DNA of 64,000 nt from Coriobacteriaceae bacterium (GCA_025992855.1 DAJPGB010000001.1:2246829-2310828); one strand, 5' to 3'. Shown: positions 27,476-36,820, counted from the first letter of the stretch. Numbers and translations are program-made. The notes: generated by a model from the letters alone, not told the origin.

Positions 27476-27498
27476 ATATATCCCAAACTGGGATATAT
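27476..27498. promoter_or_regulatory. palindromic operator candidate
   Basis: ATATATCCC and GGGATATAT form perfect 9-bp arms around AAACT. It lies immediately upstream of the XRE start codon, in the divergent promoter region shared with the gene at 27572. Confidence 0.68.
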
Positions 27499-27571
27499 TT
27501 ATGTCACCAGCTATTCCGCTTATCAAAAATGCCCATCGCAGATTCATAGCTAGGAAGGAGCCTCGATAAAC

Positions 27572-28585
27572 ATGAATGACGAGATGAAGGAGCCCGACGA
27601 GGAAAAGGCGCTCAACGAGTCCGACGAGCGGAAGCCAGATTTCAAAGCCGAGCAGTTTTCTGATGGTGCTAGCGACACCCCCTCCTCTGAAATTACGCCA
27701 TCAAACGAAGATGGCGGCGCACGCAAAAATGAAGAAAACGACTCACTTCTAACGCGGGCCATTCATAAATTAGGCAATAAAAAACGAGCGGCAATCGCAG
27801 CCGCCGTGGCAGTTGTCATCATCTTCAGTTTGCCCATGCTGTTTCCTCAATTGTTTTGTAGTCACAAACTATGGGCCAATGCAACCTGCACTAGCCCTCG
27901 TGTATGCAAAAGTTGCGGCAAAACCGAGGGAGAACCTCTCGGGCACGAATGGGAAGAAGCAACTTGTACGACACCGAAGACCTGCCAGCGTTGCGGCGAA
28001 ACGAAAGGGGAGCCACTCGGACACCAACCGGGCTCGTGGACCAAAGAAGTCGACTACGTAGATGCCACTTCGAAGGAAATACGAGAATGCGAGAGATGCG
28101 GAGAGGTCGTTGACACCCGCAACGAGAAGGAAATCACATCTTTTCTTGGCGACGGAAAGTTTTCAATTTCCCCAAAAGGCTTTATTGAGCGGCTTAACGA
28201 AGAATTTTCAAATCTACCCAACTGCAGCAGCATGAATGCGGATTACGAACTAGACGATAGCGGCATGGGGCTCGAACTTCAGATCAAAAACGGTTCAAAG
28301 ATTGCCGGTATTGGAGGCTTCTTTTCGGACTCGAGTAACCCGGTGCTACTCAGCTATCTTGGATCCGAAAACTGCTTCAAAAACATAGTCATGTACTTCG
28401 AAAACTCCGACTATGCCGCGGCGACAGCATTGGCAACTATACAAGCAATCGATCCAACACTTTCGTTTTCAGACGCCAAGGAAGTTGGTGCTGCCTGCGT
28501 AGATACGCCAACTGTCAAAAATGGAATTACGTACGCAATCGTAGCTTCGAATGGAGAGTACTGGCTAAGCGCTCGAATTGAATAA
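27572..28585 (+). CDS. membrane protein with tandem zinc-ribbon-like repeats, function unknown
   Basis: A 337-residue protein. Residues 1-70 are acidic and probably disordered. A membrane segment lies at about 72-90 (AAIAAAVAVVIIFSLPMLFP). Next come two repeats of the type ATCTSPRVCKSCGKTEGEPL with paired CxxC, then a third ECERCGEV, so zinc binding outside the membrane is plausible. The C-terminal 150 residues are not recognised. The start is supported by AGGAAGGAG. It is divergent from an XRE regulator. Composition points to horizontal acquisition. Confidence 0.75.
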   Translation: MNDEMKEPDEEKALNESDERKPDFKAEQFSDGASDTPSSEITPSNEDGGARKNEENDSLLTRAIHKLGNKKRAAIAAAVAVVIIFSLPMLFPQLFCSHKLWANATCTSPRVCKSCGKTEGEPLGHEWEEATCTTPKTCQRCGETKGEPLGHQPGSWTKEVDYVDATSKEIRECERCGEVVDTRNEKEITSFLGDGKFSISPKGFIERLNEEFSNLPNCSSMNADYELDDSGMGLELQIKNGSKIAGIGGFFSDSSNPVLLSYLGSENCFKNIVMYFENSDYAAATALATIQAIDPTLSFSDAKEVGAACVDTPTVKNGITYAIVASNGEYWLSARIE

Positions 28586-28669
28586 TTTTCTTTGATTACT
28601 AAATTCAGACGCCTCTTACTCGCGACATATTAAAACTCAACCCCTGGCAGCATCGTCAATCGAAAATTG

Positions 28670-28697
28670 CCCCGCCGAGCACTTTAGCTTGGCGGGG
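28670..28697. terminator. intrinsic terminator-like hairpin
   Basis: CCCCGCC and GGCGGGG arms with a 14-nt loop, followed by TATTTC on the + strand. It lies between the convergent zinc-ribbon gene and the XRE gene. Confidence 0.7.
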
Positions 28698-28822
28698 TAT
28701 TTCAATATGAAAGCGGATTAAAATATCAACAAGGCCTGCACGCCCCAACGAGACAGCCGGCTTCGCTGCTCAAATTGCCCTTGATGAACCACAAGTTGAG
28801 CAATCAGTGGCCAGAATCCCCT

Positions 28823-29521
28823 TTAGGCGGCGCTTGTTTCTTTGTATTCGAAGACTGGTTCTAGGAGGTCTTCGATGTTGCAGTGTAGGACTTTTGCAAT
28901 ATCCCTCACTGTCGTTACCGAGGCTTCGTTGATGTTTCGCTGGCGCTGTTCGTACATTTGGATTGAACGGAGCGATACACCCGATTCGTATGCCAGGTCT
29001 TGTTGGGTTTTTTTAATCCTCTTTCTTGCTAGCGCCAGTTTAGTCTGACGCGGCGCCTTCTTCGCCATATCACAGACAAGGCGCGCCACGCGCTCCTCCG
29101 AGGCCTCATGCCAGGGGTAGTACAGGTTTCGCAGCGCATCAAATGGAACAACATGAAGCAGATCTTCGAACGATTCCCCTAGGCGCCACTGCAAATATGC
29201 CAGTATCCAGCCCGTCCAATATTCCGGTGTCTTCTCAAATCGGTAGGTCCGATCTGGCATCGACCCTGTTTGGTAACCAGATCTTTCGGAGATGAGCGCA
29301 AATAGTTCAACGCCCGACTTTCCCGACACTACCCATGCGTTGCCGCGTTCGAACTCGCGAGCTACGCCGCTCAGGCAAAAGAGTTCAGCAACTTCCGATC
29401 CTTCTGCTCCGTAATCGTTAACGGCATAGTCGAAGCAATCCCCGAGGTTGTTCATTGCGTCCTCAAGGTAATAGACGGGATATGTCCTACTCGGCCCACG
29501 ATCCGTTAACTCTTGGATCAT
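28823..29521 (-). CDS. XRE-family HTH protein, probable partner (antitoxin candidate) of the DUF3990 protein
   Basis: A 232-residue protein with an unrecognised N-terminal region (1-150) and a C-terminal HTH-XRE domain (about 160-225: LARKRIKKTQQDLAYESGVS, LRSIQMYEQRQRNINEAS). Its start overlaps the end of the DUF3990 gene by 35 bp, so the two are translationally coupled. A C-terminal HTH after a long N-terminal domain fits an autoregulating antitoxin, with a large palindromic operator upstream of the pair. The toxin-antitoxin role is inference; no biochemical motif proves it. Confidence 0.72.
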   Translation of the reverse strand: MIQELTDRGPSRTYPVYYLEDAMNNLGDCFDYAVNDYGAEGSEVAELFCLSGVAREFERGNAWVVSGKSGVELFALISERSGYQTGSMPDRTYRFEKTPEYWTGWILAYLQWRLGESFEDLLHVVPFDALRNLYYPWHEASEERVARLVCDMAKKAPRQTKLALARKRIKKTQQDLAYESGVSLRSIQMYEQRQRNINEASVTTVRDIAKVLHCNIEDLLEPVFEYKETSAA

Positions 29522-30170
29522 TTAAATCAACCCTCCCTGCCATCAAATCCCTAATGTCGACACCATCAGAGTCAAATCCGTTTACCGTATCCAGGTACTT
29601 TCGTCGAGCGTTCTGTTCTCGCTCAAATCGTTTGGGATAAAACTCAGCTCCCGAAGCCTGCTTCCAATCGCGGAACTTAATCGCCGAGAACGCACGCTCA
29701 CTCATAAGCGCATATTGAATGCCTAGATCGCCCAGGCGCATAATGCGCTGAAGTTGTCGGAGCGAAATCATGCCATTAACAAACTGCCTTGCAAAAGAAA
29801 AATACGAGTCGTCGGCACGATAGCCCCGAATAACGTCGTAAGAAGAAATATCAATCAAACAGTTATCAAGCAGAAATCGAAGTCCGTCGCGTGCTAGCGG
29901 CGTCGAGACATTAAACTCCCGGTTGTCGGCCAAAATCGCAAGCCAATTGAGGATTGAAAACTCCCCAGACTCTAAATCCAAGACCGAAAGGTCATCTAAA
30001 TCAAGTTCATATCGATTTGCAATGCCATCCGACTCGGTCCGGCATGCCCATTCCATCGCCATTTCTTCATGTGGCGTGCAATAAAACCCACACCCATAGT
30101 CATTGAATTGTCTGCATTTATCCAACGACGGATGCTCGACAACAACCTCCGACCCGTGCCAAAGCTCCAT
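29487..30170 (-). CDS. DUF3990-family protein, ADP-ribosyltransferase-like
   Basis: About 227 residues. The N-terminus carries the DUF3990 signature: LWHGSEVVVEHPSL, then FNDYGCGFYCTPHEEMAMEW. The HGS and GFY.T elements resemble the NAD-binding core of ADP-ribosyltransferases; I infer that fold, and activity is unproven. The C-terminal half (RGYRADDSYFSFARQFVNG) also recurs in the family. The ATG at 30170 is chosen because GGAGGTCGAT sits directly before it; a TTG lies 12 bp further upstream. It is the first gene of a two-gene unit with the XRE gene behind a palindromic operator. Confidence 0.8.
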   Translation of the reverse strand: MELWHGSEVVVEHPSLDKCRQFNDYGCGFYCTPHEEMAMEWACRTESDGIANRYELDLDDLSVLDLESGEFSILNWLAILADNREFNVSTPLARDGLRFLLDNCLIDISSYDVIRGYRADDSYFSFARQFVNGMISLRQLQRIMRLGDLGIQYALMSERAFSAIKFRDWKQASGAEFYPKRFEREQNARRKYLDTVNGFDSDGVDIRDLMAGRVDLNDPRVNGSWAE

Positions 30171-30188
30171 ATCGACCTCCAAACAAAA

Positions 30189-30235
30189 ATATCACCCCAG
30201 TGATAGTTTACCAATAACTATCACTGGGGTGATAT
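30189..30235. promoter_or_regulatory. large palindromic operator of the DUF3990/XRE unit
   Basis: Perfect 20-bp arms, ATATCACCCCAGTGATAGTT and its complement, flank a 7-bp spacer. Each arm contains its own smaller palindrome (ATCAC-N4-GTGAT), giving four ATCAC half-sites. It ends 19 bp upstream of the DUF3990 start, as expected for autoregulation by the HTH partner. Confidence 0.8.
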
Positions 30236-30270
30236 AGATAGACAAAAGTTGTTTGACAGTGCGGCATGCC

Positions 30271-30861
30271 CTAGAGGCAGGCCTCGGCGATGCGCTTTTT
30301 GAGTTCGTCGATGCCGGTACCGGTCTGGGAGCTTGTGATGATCACGTTTTCGGCCGGGACGTTGAGCTGCTTTTTGATGGCTGCTGCCTGGCGGGCCTGC
30401 TGGGTGCGGCTGAGCTTGTCGGCCTTGGTGAGGCAGACGATAAAGTTGAACTCGTTGCCCCGCAGGTAGTCGATCATGTCATGGTCGAGCTTGCTCGGGT
30501 CGTGACGAATATCCACCAGCGACACGACCAGGTTAAAGCTGCGCTCCGAGTCGAAGAAGTCGCCGATAAGCTCGGCCCAGCGGTCGCGCTCGGCCTTGGA
30601 ACGACGGGCGAAACCATAGCCCGGCAGGTCGACGAAGTGCACGTCGTCAGCCTCAAAGAAGTTGATGTTGCTCGTCTTGCCCGGCGTGCTCGAAACCTTG
30701 ACGAGGTTCTTGCGGCCAAAAAGCTTGTTCATGATCGACGACTTGCCCACGTTGGAGCGGCCGACGAAGCTCACCTCGGGGCAGGTGGACTCGGGAATCT
30801 GCGAAACCTTGCCATAGCTGGCAACGAACTTGGCAAGCTGGTAGTTAATGGAATCGGCCAT
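30271..30861 (-). CDS. engB: ribosome biogenesis GTPase YihA/YsxC (EngB)
   Basis: About 196 residues. It assists large-subunit ribosome assembly. G1 is GRSNVGKSS, G2/G3 region SSTPGKTSNINFF and DLPGYGFA, G4 LTKADKL, and G5 is near TSSQTGTG. Homology begins at MADSINYQLAKFVASYG, so the ATG at 30861 is used; the 43 upstream codons of the open frame lack support. It follows mtnN on the same strand with a 38-bp gap and is probably co-transcribed. Confidence 0.94.
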   Translation of the reverse strand: MADSINYQLAKFVASYGKVSQIPESTCPEVSFVGRSNVGKSSIMNKLFGRKNLVKVSSTPGKTSNINFFEADDVHFVDLPGYGFARRSKAERDRWAELIGDFFDSERSFNLVVSLVDIRHDPSKLDHDMIDYLRGNEFNFIVCLTKADKLSRTQQARQAAAIKKQLNVPAENVIITSSQTGTGIDELKKRIAEACL

Positions 30862-30899
30862 GGACACTCCTTGGTCGTAGGTTCTTACAAAAGAGCGCG

Positions 30900-31640
30900 C
30901 TAATAGATAGCAGCGATACGGCGAACGATATCGAGCGTAATGCCACTCGCGGTGCGAGCATACTCGAACAGGTCGAACTCGCGGTCGCAAATCGCATCGT
31001 ACGCCTCATCACAATTATCGCTGATAGCGCGCAACACCAGGCAATCGACACCATTTTTAGTTGCGACATGGGCAATCGCCGCGCCCTCCATGCCGACACA
31101 ATCGGCGTGCGTCGCCTCGATAGCGTCGTTGCGCATGGCGGTGCCCGTCACAAAACGGTTGCCCGTGGCAATCGTGCCGACCAGGAACTGCTTTGCGCCC
31201 TCGTTCGAGGCGGCCGCATTTGTCGAAGCATCAACAAACCCATGCTCAGCAAGTACATCGGCAGCGATATCGACCAGCGCAGACGTCGAGCCAAACTCCT
31301 CGAGCCCCGGTGCAGACTCGGCGATAAGCGCGGTATCGGTATCCAGATAGCGCAGGCACTTGCCAATGACGATATCGTCAATATGGAGCTTGGGATTCAG
31401 GCCACCTGCGATACCCGAAAGCACAACTGCCTGTGGAGCATACTTGCTAATGAGGTGCTGCGTCGCAGCAGCGGCGTTCACCATGCCCATGCCCGCCGTT
31501 GTGGCGACAAGCGTCAGGCCGTCGAACTCACCGCTCACAACGGTCAAGCCTGCCTCCTGTGCCTCGCAAACGTCGCTCAGCTCTTCCTTAATCTGCATGA
31601 TCTCTTTTTCGAGTGCACCGATAATCGCGATGGTAGCCAT
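30900..31640 (-). CDS. mtnN: 5'-methylthioadenosine/S-adenosylhomocysteine nucleosidase
   Basis: About 246 residues. It cleaves MTA and SAH to adenine plus the thio-ribose, recycling methyl-transfer by-products. Family features are IIGALEKEIMQIKEEL at the N-terminus, TTAGMGMVNAAAATQ, SGIAGGLNPKLHIDD, and VGMEGAAIAHVATKN with the catalytic Asp region RAISDNCDE. Length and order are typical. The ATG at 31640 is the family start. engB lies downstream. Confidence 0.94.
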   Translation of the reverse strand: MATIAIIGALEKEIMQIKEELSDVCEAQEAGLTVVSGEFDGLTLVATTAGMGMVNAAAATQHLISKYAPQAVVLSGIAGGLNPKLHIDDIVIGKCLRYLDTDTALIAESAPGLEEFGSTSALVDIAADVLAEHGFVDASTNAAASNEGAKQFLVGTIATGNRFVTGTAMRNDAIEATHADCVGMEGAAIAHVATKNGVDCLVLRAISDNCDEAYDAICDREFDLFEYARTASGITLDIVRRIAAIY

Positions 31641-31718
31641 GCCATTCCCCAAACCTATACGAAATTCTCAACCACGGTATGGTACCAGCATTTTGTTTGA
31701 CCTCGTCAAACGAACACG

Positions 31719-32837
31719 CTAGGCCAGCACAGCTCGCGTATCAAACAGAGCCTTTGCAATCGCAGCCGTAACCTCGCTCGAGCGATCGCTCCACGGCATC
31801 GATGTCATGATGCTCATAATGTAGGTGTCGCCATCGACATCGATGAGGCCCGCATCGCATGTCGAATAGCAACCATCCTCGCTTATCCAGCCTGCCTTGT
31901 TGCGCACCAAGGCTTGGTCGTCCGCAATGCCATCGCGGATAAATGAGCGCGATGTTGATGACAGCAGTTCAGATAACCACTGGGAGGTCTCACTGCCACA
32001 GCTCAGATACTCGCTCATCTCGCGCCACAACTTGGCCGAGGTGCGCGGGCAGTAGGTTGGGAAATCGCTCATTGGATCGAGCGCGACCTCGTCTTCGACG
32101 CCGAGTGCGGCAATCCAATCCTCGTAATCGACACGGTCAAACGCCGTGCGTAACGCAATAAACGAATCGTTGTCCGAATTAACGACCGCGGCCTCGATCA
32201 GGTCGCGCACCGTCTGCCAGCCCATGTTGTAGCCGCCATAGGTGCCAAGGGAATCATCGAGTGAGACCTGGCCCGTCTCGACCAGAGATTCGCAGACGTA
32301 GAGTACATAGAGCGCCTTATAGCTGCTCGCACCGTACACCTCGGCGTCCGCGTTATACGTCACGCCCTTGCCGCTCGATAGGTCGTAGAACACTACGCCC
32401 ACATCCCCCAGCTTCTGCGCCTGACTCAGGGCATCTTGGAGCACGACGAGGCTCTCATCCTCCAGGGCGGGGATCTGGTCATCAACCAGTGAGAAGGTCT
32501 GCACGGTATCGCCTGAGGGAATATCGTTAAAGTCCGCCTTCGAAAGCCTCGTCTTGAGGCTCGCTGTCGACAGGGTTTGACTTGCGGTGGCTTTAGATTC
32601 AGAGACCTTTTTGTTTTGCGTCTGTACCGTTGACGCATCTGAGTGTGCCATTCGCTCCGACGCGTAGGTTTTGGCGGTAATTCCGAGGATAATAACCGCC
32701 AACGTTAGCATCCCAATGGCGGCAATCTTCGTCACGCGGATGCGAGCGTCAGCGAGGCCACGCGAAGGCGTGCCCTTCGTCCCATAGCTGCTGCCATGCT
32801 GCGGCACATACTCGTCCCGCGATGCGTTGTTTCGCAC
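31719..32837 (-). CDS. membrane-anchored serine hydrolase, class A beta-lactamase fold
   Basis: A 372-residue protein with a short cytoplasmic N-terminus, one membrane segment at about 35-53 and an extracytoplasmic domain. The catalytic triad motifs of penicillin-recognising enzymes are present: SSYK (SxxK) near residue 180, SDN (SxN) near 240 and KAG (KTG box) near 315. The domain resembles BlaR/beta-lactamase2-type hydrolases. Whether it cleaves beta-lactams, peptidoglycan or another ester or amide is not visible. The start is a GTG at 32837 behind AGGAGACCAC. Confidence 0.83.
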   Translation of the reverse strand: MRNNASRDEYVPQHGSSYGTKGTPSRGLADARIRVTKIAAIGMLTLAVIILGITAKTYASERMAHSDASTVQTQNKKVSESKATASQTLSTASLKTRLSKADFNDIPSGDTVQTFSLVDDQIPALEDESLVVLQDALSQAQKLGDVGVVFYDLSSGKGVTYNADAEVYGASSYKALYVLYVCESLVETGQVSLDDSLGTYGGYNMGWQTVRDLIEAAVVNSDNDSFIALRTAFDRVDYEDWIAALGVEDEVALDPMSDFPTYCPRTSAKLWREMSEYLSCGSETSQWLSELLSSTSRSFIRDGIADDQALVRNKAGWISEDGCYSTCDAGLIDVDGDTYIMSIMTSMPWSDRSSEVTAAIAKALFDTRAVLA

Positions 32838-32995
32838 GTGGTCTCCTGACTGCTACCGTTCATATATGAGCAGCATAATACCGAGCAGGCATTTCTTTCC
32901 AAAGATATTCAACGACGCTTAAGGTGTCTTTAAAGAAACCACAAGCGTATTTATCCAAATGGCACGATTCTGTTGCGCATCTCCGCCCAAAACGC

Positions 32996-33061
32996 AGTTG
33001 CGGTGGAATAGTTCCTGCTTGGGCGGCATAAGCCGAAAAACAAGAACTATTCCACCGCAAC
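32996..33061. repeat. palindromic repeat family B, copy 3
   Basis: The arms AGTTGCGGTGGAATAGTTC and their complement pair perfectly around an inner GGCGGC-containing loop. The central ATAT of copy 1 is replaced by GGAAT in one arm and ATTCC in the other, so pairing is kept. Confidence 0.85.
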
Positions 33062-33093
33062 TTGACGGGACTCTTTGGCAATCAACTTGGTGT

Positions 33094-33136
33094 CCAGGGG
33101 CACTCATTTAAGTCTGTCCCCAATGAGTGCCCTTGG
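33094..33136 (+). repeat. TAAACCTGTCCC-type hairpin, copy 6 with a different stem
   Basis: CCAGGGGCACTCATT pairs with AATGAGTGCCCTTGG around the loop TAAGTCTGTCCCC. The loop matches the other copies except for two bases, while the stem sequence is unrelated. The 32838-33153 gap contains this, family B copy 3 and nothing else recognisable. Confidence 0.8.
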
Positions 33137-33153
33137 GGAACGAAAATGGCACG

Positions 33154-33972
33154 CTAGCCGATGGCCGACCTGAGCTCCGCACGGCGCTTTTTCATGCCGG
33201 TCATAACGGCATTGCGCAACTCGGGCATGCGCGCGGTATCCATCTGGGGCACGCCCTCGAGCTTATAGGGAATCCCCAGCTGCTCATACTTGACGACACC
33301 CATCGTGTGATACGGCAGCATCTCCAGGCCGACCACGTTATGCCACGGGGCAATCAAGCGACCGAGCGCCTCGCACTCCTCCACCGTATCGGTAATGCCG
33401 GGCACCACCACATGGCGAATAACAACCTTAATCTTGCGACGGGCAAGCTCATCACCAAACGCCAGAATACGTGCGGGATCGCAACCGGTCAGCTTTTTAT
33501 GCTCGACGGGATCGGCGTGTTTAATGTCGAGCAGCACCATATCGGTCTCGTTGAGTACGGCATCGAACTTCTCAGGATGCGCGGGATCGAACGCATAGCC
33601 GCAGCTATCCAAGCAGGTATGCACGCGACCATCGGGGTTATTGTGCATGGCGCGGAACAGGTCGGCTAAAAACGCGGGCTGCAGGAGCGGCTCACCGCCG
33701 GACACCGTAATACCACCGCTGCGGTAAAACTCATGGTTGCTCTGGAACTCGTCCATCAGGTGCTCGACGGTCACCATGGTACCGCCGTTAACCGACCAGG
33801 TATCGGGGTTGTGGCAATACGCACAGCGCATGGGGCAGCCCTGAACAAACACCACAAAGCGGATGCCAGGTCCATCGACCGTTCCCATCGTCTCAATCGA
33901 ATGTACGCGGCCCAGGGCAAACGCAGAGTCCTCGGGACGAGCGTCCACACCCTCGAGCGTCATCTCAGCCAT
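33154..33972 (-). CDS. pflA: pyruvate formate-lyase activating enzyme
   Basis: About 272 residues. This radical SAM enzyme installs the glycyl radical on pyruvate formate-lyase. The cluster motif CPMRCAYCHNPDTW (CxxxCxxC) lies near residue 50, preceded by GTVDGPGIRFVVFVQG; the SAM-binding GGITVSGGEPLLQ follows. The ATG at 33972 is chosen over one at 33993; both are weakly supported by ribosome sites. Its substrates are the split PFL genes 7-10 kb upstream on the same strand (41197-43585). The separation from them is unusual. Confidence 0.94.
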   Translation of the reverse strand: MAEMTLEGVDARPEDSAFALGRVHSIETMGTVDGPGIRFVVFVQGCPMRCAYCHNPDTWSVNGGTMVTVEHLMDEFQSNHEFYRSGGITVSGGEPLLQPAFLADLFRAMHNNPDGRVHTCLDSCGYAFDPAHPEKFDAVLNETDMVLLDIKHADPVEHKKLTGCDPARILAFGDELARRKIKVVIRHVVVPGITDTVEECEALGRLIAPWHNVVGLEMLPYHTMGVVKYEQLGIPYKLEGVPQMDTARMPELRNAVMTGMKKRRAELRSAIG

Positions 33973-34018
33973 TCCCGCTACCTTGCCTCTCATTGGTTTT
34001 AGCTACATAAATGCCAGA

Positions 34019-34067
34019 GCCATTCTAGCCCATACGTTTGCGTTTAAACGTCTTGGGCTAGAATGGC
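34019..34067 (-). terminator. stem-loop terminator after the DegV gene
   Basis: GCCATTCTAGCCCA and TGGGCTAGAATGGC, extended by ACGTTT/AAACG, form a stem of about 20 bp. It separates the DegV gene from pflA. Confidence 0.72.
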
Positions 34068-34145
34068 ACGTTTTAATCTATCCCCCATTACCGTGACGGG
34101 AGCCCATGTCGAGATGTGAAGCCGAAGAATGCTCGCCTACAGCCT

Positions 34146-35000
34146 TTACGCCTTAAGCGTGAGCACCGCACCGAAGGCGGTCGGGCCGCAATGGCTCGAG
34201 ATGACACCGCCGACCTGAGTCCAGGTAACGTCTTTAAAGCCCAGGTCGTGCGCATAGACTTCCATGTCGTCGCGCAGCTCCTGGGAAAGGCCTACCGAAT
34301 ACGCCAGGCCAATGTGCGAGTAGTCTATCTCGCCCTTCGCAACCATGTGGTCAATAAAGGCGCGGGCGCACTTGAGCATAGAGCCGCGGAACTTCTTGGT
34401 CGCCACAAACTTACCGCCCGTTACTTCAATGCAGGGCTTAATCTTGAGCAGGTGGGCGCCAAGGAACGCGACGTTGGACAGACGACCGCCCGCCTTAAGA
34501 AAGGCCAGGTCGGTAGGAACAAAGCCCAGCAGCACGCGGTCCATGACGGAGTTCGTAAATGCAAAGATCTCGTCGACGGTGGCGTCGGGGTGAGCCTCGA
34601 TGTATTTGGCGGTCTCGACGGCAACGAGCGACTGGCCCACCGAGACAAAACGCGTATCCATGGAGAATACGTAGTCGCGGCCCTTAGCCGCAATCTTGGA
34701 GGACTGATGCGAGCAAGTCGTGACTTCGGAGTACGCAAGATGCAGAATGGTCGCATCGGGCTGCTCGGCATGGATACGGTCATATACGTGCGCAAAATCT
34801 GCAGGCGCGCAGCCGCTGGTCTTGGGCATTACGCCAAACTCGTTGCAGCGCGAGTAAATCTCGAGTGGATCGATGGAGCCGTCCTCGACGGTCTCGTCAC
34901 CAATTGTGACATGCATGGGCACGCGCACGATGCCGTAGCGCTCGCAGAGCTCCGGCGTCACATCCGACCCAGACTCAACCACGATTACGTACTTGCCCAT
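34146..35000 (-). CDS. DegV family fatty-acid-binding protein
   Basis: About 284 residues. DegV proteins bind fatty acids; in some Gram-positives they deliver exogenous fatty acids to a kinase. Visible family features: VIVVESGSDVTPEL at the N-terminus, PKTSGCAPADF near residue 90, STVSVGQ-like FVSVGQSLVAVE, and DLAFLKAGGRLSNVAFLGAH followed by KPCIEV. The ATG at 35000 gives the family N-terminus; ATG 35024 is possible. It is monocistronic between a terminator and a 276-bp gap. Confidence 0.88.
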   Translation of the reverse strand: MGKYVIVVESGSDVTPELCERYGIVRVPMHVTIGDETVEDGSIDPLEIYSRCNEFGVMPKTSGCAPADFAHVYDRIHAEQPDATILHLAYSEVTTCSHQSSKIAAKGRDYVFSMDTRFVSVGQSLVAVETAKYIEAHPDATVDEIFAFTNSVMDRVLLGFVPTDLAFLKAGGRLSNVAFLGAHLLKIKPCIEVTGGKFVATKKFRGSMLKCARAFIDHMVAKGEIDYSHIGLAYSVGLSQELRDDMEVYAHDLGFKDVTWTQVGGVISSHCGPTAFGAVLTLKA

Positions 35001-35276
35001 TATTATCACGACCCATCTCGACATTGGCTTTTCAATACATGGCACGCGCCGCCGCACTGTTGCACAACGGCGTCCAAGCGCCAAAGAGACGCCGCCCCTT
35101 GCGCACAACAAAGGACAGCGTCTCCCTGGAAAACTCCGTGCTAACCTGAGATTCTACACGGTTTATTACTAAGTGTTACTTACTCCGCAAACGGTCGCTA
35201 TACGCGATAAACGGTAGTTGGCCGCGGCAACTGCGATTCATTTCGCCCAGCAAGTCCAATCGTGCCCCATGCACGG

Positions 35277-36725
35277 TTAATGCACGAGGCGGTAGAAATT
35301 CATCGATGCCGCACCCTCGGCATGCAACCCCATCGCCGAAACCGCCGGCGAATAGGTACGGCTCGTAAGTGCCGCCTCGCCGCCATTTGCAAAAATCTCG
35401 ACAATCGTAGTGTCCGAAAGCACGCGCAGGTCGCGAAGCTCGCTGAGCTCGATCGACCTCTGGTCGCGCCCATAGCCTTCGTCACCCATGTCGAGGGTAA
35501 GCATCCCGCCTGCATAGCGCACAAAGACACCCTTGCGGATTTCGAGCTCGACCATCTTGGTGCCCTCACAGGAAACCACAAGATCAAACAGGCGGCCCGG
35601 CTCCTCAACGGTTTCACCGCCTGTCGCGCGAACGCAGTCGCCGCGCATCCTCTCAATCTCGTGCGCCGGCTGCTGACAGAGCTTACCATCGCGCATGCTC
35701 AGCTCTCGCGGCACCGTCAACGCGCACTGCCAGCCGCGCGCCACCGTCGGGTTTTCCGCCGTCGCATCGGGGCAACCCGACCATCCGATCATCAAACGCC
35801 GGCCTGCAGCATCCTCAAAGGACTGCGGAGCATAGAAATCAAAACCGGCATCGACCATCGGGGGCATGCCCTGCCCGACGATTTTAAAGCTCGGCGCCTC
35901 CCAATCGGCCTCGATGGGGAACCACACGCACTGATGCGGATTGCGGTAACGCCAACCATCGGCAGGCACACCCTGCGGACAGCAAACGAGAACAAGCTCA
36001 CCATCGAGCTCAAACAGATCGGGGCACTCCCACATAAAGCCAAACTTCTCGCCCAGCTCAATACGCGTCGCATAGTTCCAGTCCTCTAGATCGCGCGAGG
36101 TATAGACAAGCACGCAGCCGCGGTCGTCTTTCGTACGAGCGCCCAGAACCATGTAGTAGATACCATCGTGCTCAAGGATCTTGGGGTCGCGCACGTGCGT
36201 ACCGATATCGTCGGGGTAATCGACCGGTCCAACAGCTATGCGCTTCTCGCCCAATTCGTCGGGGTTCTCCGCAACCATATGAATCTGGTTTTGCTCACGA
36301 CCCGTCAACACGTAGTCGTAATCATCGCGATCAAAATGCTTGACGTTGCCGGTATAGAAGTAGTGAATCTTGCCATCACGTACAAAGGCAGAACCAGAAT
36401 ACGCTCCGTTCGAATCCAAATCGGAATCGGGGAACAGCGCGGGGCCGTGATTCTCGTACGTCACAAAATCCTTTGTCGTCAGATGGTTCCAAAGCACTGG
36501 ACCGCCATGCGCAGCATCGAACGGATCGTATTGGTGATAGATGTGATACGTATCACCAATCTGCACCAAACCGTTGGGGTCGTTGAGCCAGCCAAGCTCA
36601 GGCTCCACATGGAACAGGAGTCTATCGGGGTCGGACGCGATGCGAGCCGCCGTCTCATCCTGTCCGGCTCGCCACTGCTCATAGTCCGCGCGTGTCACCT
36701 TATTTTTTTGATTAAACATCGCCAT
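35277..36725 (-). CDS. scrB: glycoside hydrolase family 32, sucrose-6-phosphate hydrolase
   Basis: A 482-residue GH32 enzyme that would split PTS-imported sucrose 6-phosphate into glucose 6-phosphate and fructose. The nucleophile motif is WLNDPNGLV near residue 49, the RDP motif is HVRDPKILEH, and the acid/base Glu is in WECPDLFEL near residue 230. A C-terminal beta-sandwich follows. It is last in the scr operon. ATG at 36725 or at 36719 is possible; GAGAAGG is better spaced for 36719. Confidence 0.92.
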   Translation of the reverse strand: MAMFNQKNKVTRADYEQWRAGQDETAARIASDPDRLLFHVEPELGWLNDPNGLVQIGDTYHIYHQYDPFDAAHGGPVLWNHLTTKDFVTYENHGPALFPDSDLDSNGAYSGSAFVRDGKIHYFYTGNVKHFDRDDYDYVLTGREQNQIHMVAENPDELGEKRIAVGPVDYPDDIGTHVRDPKILEHDGIYYMVLGARTKDDRGCVLVYTSRDLEDWNYATRIELGEKFGFMWECPDLFELDGELVLVCCPQGVPADGWRYRNPHQCVWFPIEADWEAPSFKIVGQGMPPMVDAGFDFYAPQSFEDAAGRRLMIGWSGCPDATAENPTVARGWQCALTVPRELSMRDGKLCQQPAHEIERMRGDCVRATGGETVEEPGRLFDLVVSCEGTKMVELEIRKGVFVRYAGGMLTLDMGDEGYGRDQRSIELSELRDLRVLSDTTIVEIFANGGEAALTSRTYSPAVSAMGLHAEGAASMNFYRLVH

Positions 36726-36820
36726 TGGCCTTCTCGTCTATAGGGAAGGACGCTCGACTCACACGAGCCGAACGCCCCTCCTCAAATGGACTTATCCGCA
36801 CGTTACGCTGAACGGCTCAA

